Source of the DNA: JAAGZL01 sp050291365
Lineage (GTDB): Bacteria; Pseudomonadota; Gammaproteobacteria; Chromatiales; Chromatiaceae
Direction of reading: 5' to 3'
DNA length: 64,000 bases
Assembly: GCA_050291365.1 (NCBI GenBank)
Contig: JBNKJS010000007.1
Location: 66,992-130,991, forward strand
In this document: positions 49,966-58,906 of the stretch, in pieces
How positions within the stretch are numbered: the first letter of the stretch is position 1
Layout of the letters: every line of letters begins with the position of its first letter
Translations under genes and position numbers: made by a program
The notes under the pieces: model-generated
The model's database searches: none
Told to the model about the DNA's origin: nothing
Seen by the model: only the letters and a program-made list of their open reading frames with translations

Positions 49966-50359
49966 AGCTTATTTCCGTTGATTTTGCTTGGTAGATCCAA
50001 CTTTTGCTCGCTTAATCGGCTCGATTATTGAGTTATTTGCTTGAGGTTAGTTTGTGCTTTGAGTCTACATAAAAGCGCAAAAGTTATCCACAGGTTCTCG
50101 CAGAGCTACGCAATCTGTTTTCAAAATATGGTTTTCATCTTAATTGGTTTGTAGCTTTTTTAGTTTTTTCAAATAGATACATAGTCGTAACTGATTTGTG
50201 AGATACTATCCAGACTACATATTTTTCCAGGGTGAAAATCATGGAATATATCTTATTTGTTATTGACACAGGTACTCTTATCAAAGTACTCTAAGCGCCT
50301 TTTTTTCCAGGCCTTTTAGCTAAAATTGCTAGGGGCCATTATTAATTCGGTGATTTGGC
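49966..50359. promoter_or_regulatory. dnaA-rpmH intergenic region, candidate oriC and promoters
   Basis: 394 bp between divergent dnaA and rpmH. It contains a perfect DnaA box TTATCCACA (50084-50092), A/T-rich stretches at 50120-50180 and 50210-50260, and the rpmH promoter. In pseudomonads oriC lies in this interval, but only one strong DnaA box is visible here, so the assignment is uncertain. Confidence 0.55.
50263..50292 (+). promoter_or_regulatory. Predicted sigma-70 promoter of rpmH-rnpA
   Basis: TTGACA (50263-50268, perfect) and TACTCT (50287-50292) 18 bp apart. Start about 60 nt before rpmH. Confidence 0.5.
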
Positions 50360-50494
50360 ATGAAAAGAACATTTCAACCCAGTACACTCAAGCGGGCTCG
50401 TACCCACGGTTTCCGCGCACGTATGGCTACACGCAACGGACGTAAGATAATTAATGCGCGCCGCGCCAAGGGTCGTGTAAGGCTGACTCCTTAA
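50360..50494 (+). CDS. rpmH: Ribosomal protein L34
   Basis: 44 residues, MKRTFQPSTLKRARTHGFRA followed by MATRNGRKIINARRAKGR and RLTP: the standard L34. ATG 50360, TAA 50492-50494. It is the first gene to the right of the dnaA intergenic region, preceding rnpA, as in almost all bacteria. Too short for many gene finders. Confidence 0.98.
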   Translation: MKRTFQPSTLKRARTHGFRARMATRNGRKIINARRAKGRVRLTP

Positions 50495-50505
50495 TCAGAG
50501 ATTCA

Positions 50506-50880
50506 ATGCTTGATCTCGGGGTAGATTTTCCTCGTGAAAGCCGGCTATTAAGGCCTGCGGAATATCGCTCTGTTTTCAGTCATCCGGTTCGGAGTACAGA
50601 TAACTATTTTACGGTGCTCTGTCGTCCAAGTGGTCGAACAACACCTAGATTGGGTTTGGCGGTATCAAAAAAGAACTCACGACTGGCGATCGATAGGAAT
50701 CGAATTAAAAGGGTTATAAGGGAGAGTTTTCGTCACAATAAGGGAACGCTGGGCGGTATAGACTATGTTGTACTTAGTCGTTTTGGTGTTAACAGGGTGA
50801 GTAATAAAACTCTTTTTAACTCTCTCGAGCGTCATTGGGAAAAGCTCAGAAGCAAGACCAGGGAAACAGAGGATTCTTGA
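50506..50880 (+). CDS. rnpA: Ribonuclease P protein component
   Basis: Protein part of the tRNA 5'-processing ribozyme. 124 residues. The basic RNR signature is DRNRIKRVIRESFR with LAVSKKNSRLAI ahead, and the start RESRLLRPAEYRSVF matches the family. It starts 11 bp after rpmH. The yidD gene that commonly lies between rnpA and yidC is not present: only 84 bp separate them. Confidence 0.95.
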   Translation: MLDLGVDFPRESRLLRPAEYRSVFSHPVRSTDNYFTVLCRPSGRTTPRLGLAVSKKNSRLAIDRNRIKRVIRESFRHNKGTLGGIDYVVLSRFGVNRVSNKTLFNSLERHWEKLRSKTRETEDS

Positions 50881-50964
50881 ATAGAGCCTCATATTTTGAG
50901 TCTGGTTTAATCTGACCTTACTTTATATATAACCATCACTACATATTTTTTCTAGAGACCGTAA

Positions 50965-52656
50965 ATGGATAATCTGCGCCTAATCTTGGTATTTTCCTTA
51001 GTTCTAGTTTCACTGTTGCTGTGGCAGGCATGGCAGGAAGATTATGGATCATCATCCATAACCAATACCGCCACCCAGACTGAACAAAAGCAGACGGTCG
51101 CTACAGCGGAAACACCTAAAATCGCAGCATCCAGTGAAAACTCCGTTCCCGCTGTCAAGGCCGTTGCCAGCAAAGAGATCCCTACTACCACGGAAACACC
51201 AGCAGTGGTCAGGGCAGCAGAACCCTCAGGAAAGCTTATTTCAGTAAAGACCGACCTGTTTCATCTGGAGCTTGATACCAAAGGCGGAACGGTGAATCAG
51301 ATGTATCTGATGGATTACCCCCTGAAACTTGATTCTCCGGAAGAGAAGTTTCAGTTGATGAAGGCAGAATCACCAGGTCTATTTATTGCCCAGTCTGGGT
51401 TGATAGGGCAGGAGGCGGATAGAGCGCCTACCCATGAGAGTCAGTACACAGTAAGCAGTAACAGCTTTCAAATGGGAGATGGGGATGATGACCTTATTGT
51501 GGATCTTGAGTGGGCAGGTCCCAGCGGAATAACTGTTACCAAACGCTATACCTTTACCCGCGGCTCTTATCAGATCAAGGTGCAACATATAATCAAGAAC
51601 GGTTCAAACACGGATTGGACCGGAAGAGAGTATAAACAGTTACAACGCAGTCCGGATGATGAAGATGAAGGCAGCGCCTTTATGTACACCTATACCGGCG
51701 GTGCAATCTATACCCCAGAGCATAAGTACGAAAAGATCAACTTCGAGGATATGGAAGAGTCCAAGCTTGATCGCGCAGTTAAAGATGGTTGGGTTGCGAT
51801 GCTGCAGCACTACTTTATGGGCTCCTGGGTGCCCAAGCCGGGCGAAGAGAATCACTTCTACTCTGAGGTATATTCCGGACAGCGTTATGCCATTGGCGCA
51901 TATACCCCATCTATTACTGTACCAAAAGGTGGAGAGCATACCTTTGAGAGCTCTTTGGTTGCAGGACCCAAGCTGCAGAATGAGCTACGGGAGATTGCTC
52001 CAGGATTGGACCTGACGGTTGATTATGGTTGGTTGACCATATTGGCACAGCCTATTTTTTGGCTAATGGGAAAATTACACGGTATTCTGGGTAACTGGGG
52101 TTGGTCAATTATTATGCTTACCCTGCTGATCAAACTGGCATTCTTTAAGTTGTCTGAGGCTAGCTACAAGTCTATGGCCAATATGCGCAAGGTATCACCG
52201 CGCATGACCGCACTAAAGGAACGGTTCGGGGATGATAAGGAGCAGCTCAATAAGGCCATGATGGAGCTCTACAAAAAAGAGAAAATCAATCCACTTGGTG
52301 GTTGCCTGCCTATTCTGGTTCAGATCCCGGTCTTTATCGCGCTCTATTGGGTGTTGATGGAGAGCGTTGAGCTGCGTCAGGCACCCTTTATGTTTTGGAT
52401 AAAAGACCTTTCTGTAAAGGATCCATATTACGTGCTACCACTTATCATGGGCGCATCCATGTTTATTCAGCAAAAACTGAATCCACCACCACCCGATCCT
52501 ATGCAGGCCAAGCTCATGATGGCTCTGCCATTTGTTTTCACCATCCTGTTTCTCAGCTTTCCGGCCGGATTGGTGCTGTACTGGGTGGTCAACAACGTCC
52601 TGTCTATCACCCAACAGTGGTATATCACTAGGCAGATAGAGAAGACCGCTAACTAG
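50965..52656 (+). CDS. yidC: Membrane protein insertase YidC
   Basis: Inserts and folds inner-membrane proteins. 563 residues: N-terminal membrane helix (LRLILVFSLVLVSLLLWQAW), a linker rich in Thr and Ala, periplasmic beta domain about 90-330, and five C-terminal helices with the conserved core LGGCLPILVQIPVFIALYWVL and the final helices. The hydrophilic-groove Arg is in YKSMANMRKVSPRM. It follows rnpA directly and precedes mnmE. Confidence 0.97.
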   Translation: MDNLRLILVFSLVLVSLLLWQAWQEDYGSSSITNTATQTEQKQTVATAETPKIAASSENSVPAVKAVASKEIPTTTETPAVVRAAEPSGKLISVKTDLFHLELDTKGGTVNQMYLMDYPLKLDSPEEKFQLMKAESPGLFIAQSGLIGQEADRAPTHESQYTVSSNSFQMGDGDDDLIVDLEWAGPSGITVTKRYTFTRGSYQIKVQHIIKNGSNTDWTGREYKQLQRSPDDEDEGSAFMYTYTGGAIYTPEHKYEKINFEDMEESKLDRAVKDGWVAMLQHYFMGSWVPKPGEENHFYSEVYSGQRYAIGAYTPSITVPKGGEHTFESSLVAGPKLQNELREIAPGLDLTVDYGWLTILAQPIFWLMGKLHGILGNWGWSIIMLTLLIKLAFFKLSEASYKSMANMRKVSPRMTALKERFGDDKEQLNKAMMELYKKEKINPLGGCLPILVQIPVFIALYWVLMESVELRQAPFMFWIKDLSVKDPYYVLPLIMGASMFIQQKLNPPPPDPMQAKLMMALPFVFTILFLSFPAGLVLYWVVNNVLSITQQWYITRQIEKTAN

Positions 52657-52676
52657 CCAAGCCATGAGGCCCGCCT

Positions 52677-54023
52677 GTGTCTAAACAGGATACTATCGCA
52701 GCTATCGCCACACCGCCGGGACAAGGCGGTGTTGGAGTTGTGCGTATCTCTGGTTCGCTGGCTGGAGATATTGCACAAGAGATTATAGGCCGCACCCCCA
52801 AGCCGCGAATGGCGGAATTGGCCAATTTTCGCAATGGAGCGGGCGAGACCATAGATAGCGGTTTGGTCCTGTTTTTCCCCAATCCCAACTCATTTACTGG
52901 TGAAGATGTTCTGGAACTACAGGGCCATGGCGGCCCAGTGGTGATGGATCTGCTGCTGCAAAGAACTCTGGAGCTGGGCGCGCGCATTGCTCAACCGGGG
53001 GAGTTCAGTCAACGCGCATTCCTAAATGGGAAACTGGATCTGGCTCAGGCCGAGGCCATAGCCGATCTTATCGAATCCGGCACAGCCACAGCCGCCCGGT
53101 TGGCGGTGCGCTCATTGTCAGGAGAGTTCTCGGATCGAATAAACAGTCTGGTATATGGAGTTACCCAATTGCGCATGTATGTTGAGGCGGCCATAGATTT
53201 TCCTGAGGAGGAGATAGATTTTCTATCTGATGGGAAGGTGGGTGAGGATCTCACCGCCATTAAACAGCAACTGCAGGATGTGCAGAAGAGCGCTGCTATG
53301 GGGCGCCTACTGCGGGACGGAATTACTCTGGTGATTGCCGGCCCACCCAATGCCGGAAAATCTAGCATTATGAATGGTCTCTCCGGTCGCGATACAGCCA
53401 TTGTGACAGAGGTCCCCGGCACTACTCGTGATCTGCTAAAAGAGCAGATCCAGATAGATGGCTTGCCCCTGCACCTGATAGACACCGCAGGGCTGAGGGA
53501 GAGTGGTGATCAGGTTGAACAGGAGGGGATTCGTCGGGCCCGTGAGCAGATAGCCAACGCCGATCGGGTGTTGTGGGTATTCGATGACCAGTCCGATCCG
53601 GAACATGCCGCCTTCAACCGAGATGAACTGCCCCCAGAGATTCCGGTAGTCTTTGTACGCAACAAGATCGATCTCACCGGAACCCAAGAGGGGATAGTTG
53701 AAAACGATAACGCTACCGAGATCGCAATGTCTGCCCAATCAGCAAGCGGCATTCAAATATTGCGGGAATATCTCAAAGAGAGCGTCGGTTTTCATGGTGA
53801 GCAGGAGGGGGAGTTCCTGGCTCGCCGCCGTCATCTAGATGCCCTGGGGCGGGCGGCAAAACATCTACAAGCAGGAGAGTTGGCCATTCAAGGAACAGGT
53901 TCAGGCGAGCTGTTGGCGGAGGATCTGCGTCAAACCCAGCTGGCCCTCTCTGAAATCACCGGTGAATTTACCGCAGATGATCTGCTTGGGGAGATTTTCT
54001 CCAGCTTCTGTATCGGCAAATAA
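52677..54023 (+). CDS. mnmE: tRNA modification GTPase MnmE
   Basis: With MnmG forms the 5-carboxymethylaminomethyl uridine of wobble tRNAs. 448 residues from GTG 52677. Formyl-THF-binding N-terminal domain (DTIAAIATPPGQGGVGVVRISG), helical domain, and G domain with P-loop GPPNAGKSS, TTRD in G2, DTAGLRE in G3 and NKID in G4. The C-terminus is FCIGK, carrying the catalytic cysteine. Adjacent to mnmG as usual; 20 bp after yidC. Confidence 0.97.
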   Translation: MSKQDTIAAIATPPGQGGVGVVRISGSLAGDIAQEIIGRTPKPRMAELANFRNGAGETIDSGLVLFFPNPNSFTGEDVLELQGHGGPVVMDLLLQRTLELGARIAQPGEFSQRAFLNGKLDLAQAEAIADLIESGTATAARLAVRSLSGEFSDRINSLVYGVTQLRMYVEAAIDFPEEEIDFLSDGKVGEDLTAIKQQLQDVQKSAAMGRLLRDGITLVIAGPPNAGKSSIMNGLSGRDTAIVTEVPGTTRDLLKEQIQIDGLPLHLIDTAGLRESGDQVEQEGIRRAREQIANADRVLWVFDDQSDPEHAAFNRDELPPEIPVVFVRNKIDLTGTQEGIVENDNATEIAMSAQSASGIQILREYLKESVGFHGEQEGEFLARRRHLDALGRAAKHLQAGELAIQGTGSGELLAEDLRQTQLALSEITGEFTADDLLGEIFSSFCIGK

Positions 54024-54081
54024 CCTAAATCCACTTTTTTGTTTATGCACTGGACGAACTCAATTCCTGTAGAATCTGCCC

Positions 54082-55959
54082 ATGTTTTACGCTGATACCT
54101 ATGATGTGATTGTTGTTGGTGGTGGCCATGCCGGAGTCGAGGCGGCCATGGCGTCTGCGCGCATGGGGGCAAGAACCCTGTTACTCACCCATAATATTGA
54201 GACCTTAGGACAGATGAGCTGTAACCCCGCCATCGGCGGTATCGGCAAGGGTCATCTGGTGAAGGAGGTGGATGCGCTGGGGGGGCTGATGGGGCAGGCT
54301 ATTGACCGTGCCGGCATTCAGTTTCGCACCCTCAACTCGCGCAAGGGTCCGGCGGTGCGGGCCACCCGAGCTCAGGCCGATCGGCAATTGTATAAAGCAG
54401 CTGTGCGCCATGCCCTGGAAAATCAGTCCAATCTCGATCTGTTTCAGCAGGCGGTGGATGACCTAATCATCGAAAATGATCAGGTAGCCGGCGTTATTAC
54501 CAAGATGGGCCTCAACTTTCGCTCCCGTGCAGTAGTGCTTACCGCCGGTACGTTTCTGGGGGGACGCATCCACATCGGACTTAGTAACTATGAAGGGGGT
54601 CGGGCCGGAGATCCGCCCTCCAATGCCTTGGCTCAACGCCTACGGGAGCTGCCCTTCAAGGTGGAACGTCTAAAGACCGGTACACCTCCACGCATCGATA
54701 GCCGGAGCATTGACTATTCGGTTCTACAGGAACAGCCTAGCGATACCCCTCTGCCGGTGTTCTCCTTCCTGGGTTCGGTAGAAGACCATCCGCCTCAGAT
54801 CTCCTGTCATATTACCCACACCAATGAACAGACCCACGAAATCATACGCGGCGGGCTCTCGCGCTCCCCAATGTATACAGGGGTGATCGAAGGGGTGGGG
54901 CCGCGCTACTGTCCCTCCATCGAAGATAAAGTGGTGCGTTTTTCTGATAAGGATTCGCACCAAATCTTTATCGAGCCGGAGGGGCTTAACTGTAACGAGG
55001 TCTACCCCAATGGCATCTCCACCTCTCTGCCCTTTGATATTCAGTATCAGCTAGTGCGCTCCATGCATGGATTTGAAAACGCCCGTATTATGCGCCCCGG
55101 CTATGCCATTGAATATGATTTCTTCGATCCTCGAGATCTGCACTCCAGCCTGGAGACCAAGCATATTAGTGGGCTCTATTTCGCTGGGCAGATTAACGGC
55201 ACCACAGGTTATGAAGAGGCGGCGGCCCAAGGGTTGCTGGCCGGGGCCAACGCGGTATTGAAGATTCGCGGAGAGGAACAATGGTGTCCGCGGCGCGATG
55301 AGGCCTATCTCGGGGTTTTGGTGGATGACCTGATTACCCGCGGTACCAATGAACCCTACCGCATGTTCACCAGCCGGGCAGAGTACCGGCTGTTGTTACG
55401 TGAGGATAATGCTGATCTGCGTCTGACTGAGAAAGGGCGAGAATTGGGACTAGTACCGGATGAGCGCTGGCAGGCATTCGCACGCAAACGCGACTCAATA
55501 GAGGCTGAACGCAAGCGGCTGCACGCTATCTGGGTTCATCCAGGCAGTCTGGCGGCAGAGCAGGCTACCTCCAATACCGGGACCTCCATCACTCGGGAGG
55601 TGAGGGCACTGGAGCTGTTGGCTCGACAAGAGGTGAGCTATGCAGAGCTGCTGCGGCTGGATGGAGTTGCTCCTGGGGTTGATGACCCAAAGGTGGCTGA
55701 GCAGATAGAGATTCAGTGTAAATATGCCGGTTACATCAAACGCCAGCAGACGGAGATTGAACGGCATAAGAGCAATGAAGCGGTACAGATTCCACCAGAG
55801 CTGGACTACACAGAGGTGCGTGGACTCTCTTCAGAGGTGCGGGAAAAGCTAATCCGCAGCACACCAGAAACTATCGGCCAGGCCGGGCGTATACCCGGTG
55901 TTACCCCAGCAGCGATATCGCTATTACTGATACATCTGAAAAAGAAGAGTTGGAAATGA
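54082..55959 (+). CDS. mnmG: tRNA uridine modification enzyme MnmG (GidA)
   Basis: FAD partner of MnmE. 625 residues. FAD motif DVIVVGGGHAGVEAAMASARMG, then SCNPAIGGIGKGHL, LNSRKGPAVRATRAQADR, GTFLGGRIHIG and a helical C-terminal domain with RTSEE-like RGLSSEVREKL and GRIPGVTPAAISLL. 59 bp after mnmE. Its stop overlaps the rsmG start (ATGA). Confidence 0.97.
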   Translation: MFYADTYDVIVVGGGHAGVEAAMASARMGARTLLLTHNIETLGQMSCNPAIGGIGKGHLVKEVDALGGLMGQAIDRAGIQFRTLNSRKGPAVRATRAQADRQLYKAAVRHALENQSNLDLFQQAVDDLIIENDQVAGVITKMGLNFRSRAVVLTAGTFLGGRIHIGLSNYEGGRAGDPPSNALAQRLRELPFKVERLKTGTPPRIDSRSIDYSVLQEQPSDTPLPVFSFLGSVEDHPPQISCHITHTNEQTHEIIRGGLSRSPMYTGVIEGVGPRYCPSIEDKVVRFSDKDSHQIFIEPEGLNCNEVYPNGISTSLPFDIQYQLVRSMHGFENARIMRPGYAIEYDFFDPRDLHSSLETKHISGLYFAGQINGTTGYEEAAAQGLLAGANAVLKIRGEEQWCPRRDEAYLGVLVDDLITRGTNEPYRMFTSRAEYRLLLREDNADLRLTEKGRELGLVPDERWQAFARKRDSIEAERKRLHAIWVHPGSLAAEQATSNTGTSITREVRALELLARQEVSYAELLRLDGVAPGVDDPKVAEQIEIQCKYAGYIKRQQTEIERHKSNEAVQIPPELDYTEVRGLSSEVREKLIRSTPETIGQAGRIPGVTPAAISLLLIHLKKKSWK

Positions 55960-56591
55960 GCGGCTGGCCTGAGAATTGGGCGGCCCAGCTTGCGGATGGG
56001 CTTGAACAGATGGGCTTGGTAATAAGCCAGGGGCAACAGGAAAAACTGTTGGACTATCTGGCCCTGCTGATGAAGTGGAACCGAGCCTATAATCTTACCG
56101 CCATTCGTGATCCGAATGAGATGGTCCCGCGCCAGTTGTTAGATTCACTCTCCATACTGCCGCTGATTCAGGGCAAACGGATTCTGGATGTGGGAACCGG
56201 GGCTGGACTGCCTGGAGTTCCTCTGGCCATATGCATGCCGGAGGTGCATTTTACTTTACTTGATTCCAATGGAAAAAAGACCAGATTCGTTCAGCAGTCA
56301 AAGATGGAGTTGGGACTAGACAATCTGCAGGTGTATCAAACCAGGGTAGAGCAGTTAGAGACTCCCCAGGGCTTCGATACCATAACCGCCCGCGCCTTTG
56401 CGGCGCTGCCTAAAATAGTGGAGCTGACCCGGGGACTCCTGGCAGATAACGGAATTCTGCTGGCCATGAAGGGTGCAGTTCCAGAGCAGGAGCTGGAGAT
56501 ATTGCAACAGGCCGGCGCGGCTGTTGATATAGTGGAATTGAACCTGCCCCTGCCAGGAGAGCGCCATGCAATTATAATTCGGCTTATGTAA
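55956..56591 (+). CDS. rsmG: 16S rRNA (guanine-527-N7)-methyltransferase RsmG
   Basis: 211 residues from ATG 55956, which overlaps the mnmG stop; a TTG at 55950 adds two residues. Residues LMKWNRAYNLTAIRDPNEM, SAM motif ILDVGTGAGLPGVPLAI and FDTITARAFA match GidB. This modification affects streptomycin sensitivity. rsmG normally adjoins parA, but here an OmpA-family gene and a small Cys-rich gene separate them. Confidence 0.96.
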   Translation: MSGWPENWAAQLADGLEQMGLVISQGQQEKLLDYLALLMKWNRAYNLTAIRDPNEMVPRQLLDSLSILPLIQGKRILDVGTGAGLPGVPLAICMPEVHFTLLDSNGKKTRFVQQSKMELGLDNLQVYQTRVEQLETPQGFDTITARAFAALPKIVELTRGLLADNGILLAMKGAVPEQELEILQQAGAAVDIVELNLPLPGERHAIIIRLM

Positions 56592-56767
56592 CTAATATAT
56601 GCGCTGGGTCCCAGAACCTGCAAATGTAAAACGGGCGGATTTAAATAGGCTGGATTAATCTTCCATATCGGGTAGACTTCGATACGAGAAAATCTAAGCA
56701 AGGTATGGCAGCTATGGAAGCCTTGATTTACATACCTATTGATACTAAAAATTACGGAGAGATCAAA

Positions 56768-57460
56768 ATGAAGACACCCCTGAAACAATCCTTACAGATA
56801 TTGATTTCAATCCTGTTCCTTACCTTTGCCATGGGCGCTCACGCTATAGATAAGTGGGCCGGCACCACCAGCGGAGGCAAGGTGGTGAACCAATATGGAG
56901 AGTGTTATCAAACCATAGGTGGTGATCAAAAGGCTTGCTCCAACGACACAGATGGTGATGGCGTAACCGATGATCTGGACAAATGTCCTGACACACCAAA
57001 GGGAGTAAAGGTTGATGCGGATGGGTGTCCTCTGGATACAGATGGTGATGGAGTACCAGACTACATGGACAAATGCCCACAGACCCCACCAGGTGCATCA
57101 GTGGATGAGGTTGGATGCATGAAGCAGCTGATTCTCAATAATATTGAATTTGTAGTGGATAGCTCAGAGTTGACCATGGACGCAAAGTCCACCCTAGATC
57201 AGGTTGCAGAATCTATTCGGGTACGCCCGGATATCAAGACCATGAGCGTAATTGGCCATACCGACAATACTGGTTCCGACGCTTATAACCAGAAGTTGTC
57301 AGAGAAACGGGCATCGGCCGTAGCCGATTATCTGCGTGGAACCGGCTTAAGCAGCAGATTTGTAGCCTCCGGTAGCGGTGAAAAGCAGCCTATCGCAGAC
57401 AATGCCACTGAAGAGGGCAGGGCCAGGAATCGCCGGGTTGAACTGAATGTGATGAAGTAG
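56768..57460 (+). CDS. OmpA-family peptidoglycan-binding protein with TSP3-like repeats
   Basis: 230 residues from ATG 56768 with GGAGAG seven bases upstream; an in-frame ATG 63 bases earlier lacks that. Signal peptide about 1-28 (LILISILFLTFAMGAHA type). Two calcium-binding-type repeats DTDGDGVTDDLDKCPDTP and DTDGDGVPDYMDKCPQTP (about 58-108). The C-terminal OmpA domain has the peptidoglycan-binding VIGHTDNTGSDAYNQKLSEKRA and GSGEKQPIADN..EEGRARNRRVEL. It lacks a beta barrel, so it is periplasmic or loosely attached. It has its own terminator. Confidence 0.9.
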   Translation: MKTPLKQSLQILISILFLTFAMGAHAIDKWAGTTSGGKVVNQYGECYQTIGGDQKACSNDTDGDGVTDDLDKCPDTPKGVKVDADGCPLDTDGDGVPDYMDKCPQTPPGASVDEVGCMKQLILNNIEFVVDSSELTMDAKSTLDQVAESIRVRPDIKTMSVIGHTDNTGSDAYNQKLSEKRASAVADYLRGTGLSSRFVASGSGEKQPIADNATEEGRARNRRVELNVMK

Positions 57461-57496
57461 AAGTTAAATCCTGAACCTGTTTAGAAGTAAAAAGTG

Positions 57497-57525
57497 ATGG
57501 GCCCGCATCTTTGATGCGGGCCCAT
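57497..57525 (+). terminator. Strong intrinsic terminator after the OmpA-family gene
   Basis: A 13-bp perfect stem (ATGGGCCCGCATC with GATGCGGGCCCAT) around a TTT loop, then TCATTTT. It lies 36 bp after the stop codon. Confidence 0.92.
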
Positions 57526-57605
57526 TCATTTTGGACCTTGAGAAACACAAGTGTTAAGTTAGAATCAGACTTACTAGCTAGAATAGACACCAGGAGACTA
57601 GGCTT

Positions 57606-57905
57606 ATGAGATCAGAAATCGTAGGTAGCTGCTGGAGTTGTGGTAAAGAGATGAAGGCCAGTGACTATGGCCGAGAGTTAAACTGCTTGGAATGTGGCAG
57701 ACCCACCAAGGCGTGCCTGAATTGCCGTTGGCATGCCCCATCCAAACCAAACGCCTGCGCCGAGCCCATGGCTGATGAGGTAATGGAAAAAGAGCGTCCC
57801 AACTTCTGTAACTTTTTCGAGCCAGAAATTAAGGGTAAAGAGGGCATCCAGGGCAATTCAGATTCAGACCTCCTGGCTGCAGCTGAGGAATTATTCAAGA
57901 TTTAG
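57606..57905 (+). CDS. Small Cys-rich protein, putative zinc ribbon
   Basis: 99 residues; no named family. Cysteines are arranged as CWSCG, CLECG, CLNCRWH, CAEP and FCNFFEP, suggesting two metal sites (zinc ribbon or iron-sulfur). An acidic C-terminal helix follows. AGGAG before ATG at a 10-base distance supports translation. It lies alone between the OmpA terminator and parA. Function unknown; metal binding is inferred from the cysteine spacing. Confidence 0.7.
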   Translation: MRSEIVGSCWSCGKEMKASDYGRELNCLECGRPTKACLNCRWHAPSKPNACAEPMADEVMEKERPNFCNFFEPEIKGKEGIQGNSDSDLLAAAEELFKI

Positions 57906-58075
57906 CTCCAATCCATTTGCTACCTAAGTGATTGAATTTCAAGACAGCGAAAATCTAGCCTTCACCTCTCTGTGGTGCCCCAGTATTCATTGTGGTTAGG
58001 TTCTGATATTCTCGCTCCTCTGCGCCGAACAATACCGGATTAGAGAACACCATTATATATAGCGGAAGAGATCTC

Positions 58076-58861
58076 ATGGGTCGAGTAGTATCTATTGCAA
58101 ATCAAAAAGGGGGGGTTGGAAAAACCACCACCACCATAAATCTTGCCGCGTCCCTTGCCTCCCAGGGCAAAAAGGTTCTCATGCTTGATCTTGATCCACA
58201 GGGAAACGCCACTATGGGTAGCGGCGTGGATAAATATGAGCTGGATAAATCCTCCTACGATGTGCTTTTGGGAAATGCTCAGATTTCAGACGCTATAGTG
58301 TACTCAGAGGCTTCTGGTTTCGATGTGCTCCCTTCCAATAGTGATTTGACTGCTGCGGAAGTCGGGCTGATGGATATACCGATGAAAGAAAAACGCCTCA
58401 GCCTGGTACTCTCCCCGGCCCGGGCTAGATACGACTATATATTTATCGACTGTCCGCCCTCACTGAATATGCTTACGGTTAATGCCCTGGTGGCGTCTGA
58501 TGGTGTGCTTATCCCACTACAGTGTGAATATTATGCCCTGGAAGGGCTTACCTCCTTGCTCGACACTATTCGGCAGATCAAGCAGAGTAGAAATGCTGGT
58601 CTGGAGATTGAGGGCATACTGCGCACCATGCATGATCCTCGAAACAACCTCTCCAATGAGGTGTCTGCGCAGCTGATTACCCACTTTAATGATCTGGTGT
58701 TTCGTACCGTGATTCCCAGAAATGTACGTATAGCCGAGGCCCCTAGCCACGGGTTGCCGGTAATGTCCTATGACAAAAGCTCACGAGGCGCCTTCTCCTA
58801 TCTGGCGTTTGCCGGTGAATTTTTGCGACGTGACGAGGGGCGTGAAGCCACAACGGCTTAG
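58076..58861 (+). CDS. parA: Chromosome partitioning ATPase ParA (Soj)
   Basis: Walker ATPase that drives segregation of the origin region. 261 residues; deviant Walker A KGGVGKTTTTINLA near residue 10, DLDPQGNATMGSG, and the switch region DCPPSLNMLTVNAL. The small size without an N-terminal DNA-binding extension is typical of chromosomal ParA. Followed by parB after 45 bp. Two parS sites lie about 11 kb away inside recF. Confidence 0.96.
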   Translation: MGRVVSIANQKGGVGKTTTTINLAASLASQGKKVLMLDLDPQGNATMGSGVDKYELDKSSYDVLLGNAQISDAIVYSEASGFDVLPSNSDLTAAEVGLMDIPMKEKRLSLVLSPARARYDYIFIDCPPSLNMLTVNALVASDGVLIPLQCEYYALEGLTSLLDTIRQIKQSRNAGLEIEGILRTMHDPRNNLSNEVSAQLITHFNDLVFRTVIPRNVRIAEAPSHGLPVMSYDKSSRGAFSYLAFAGEFLRRDEGREATTA

Positions 58862-58906
58862 TACAATAGAAGCGAATTAATAACCTTATATAGTTGGAAC
58901 CGACAA

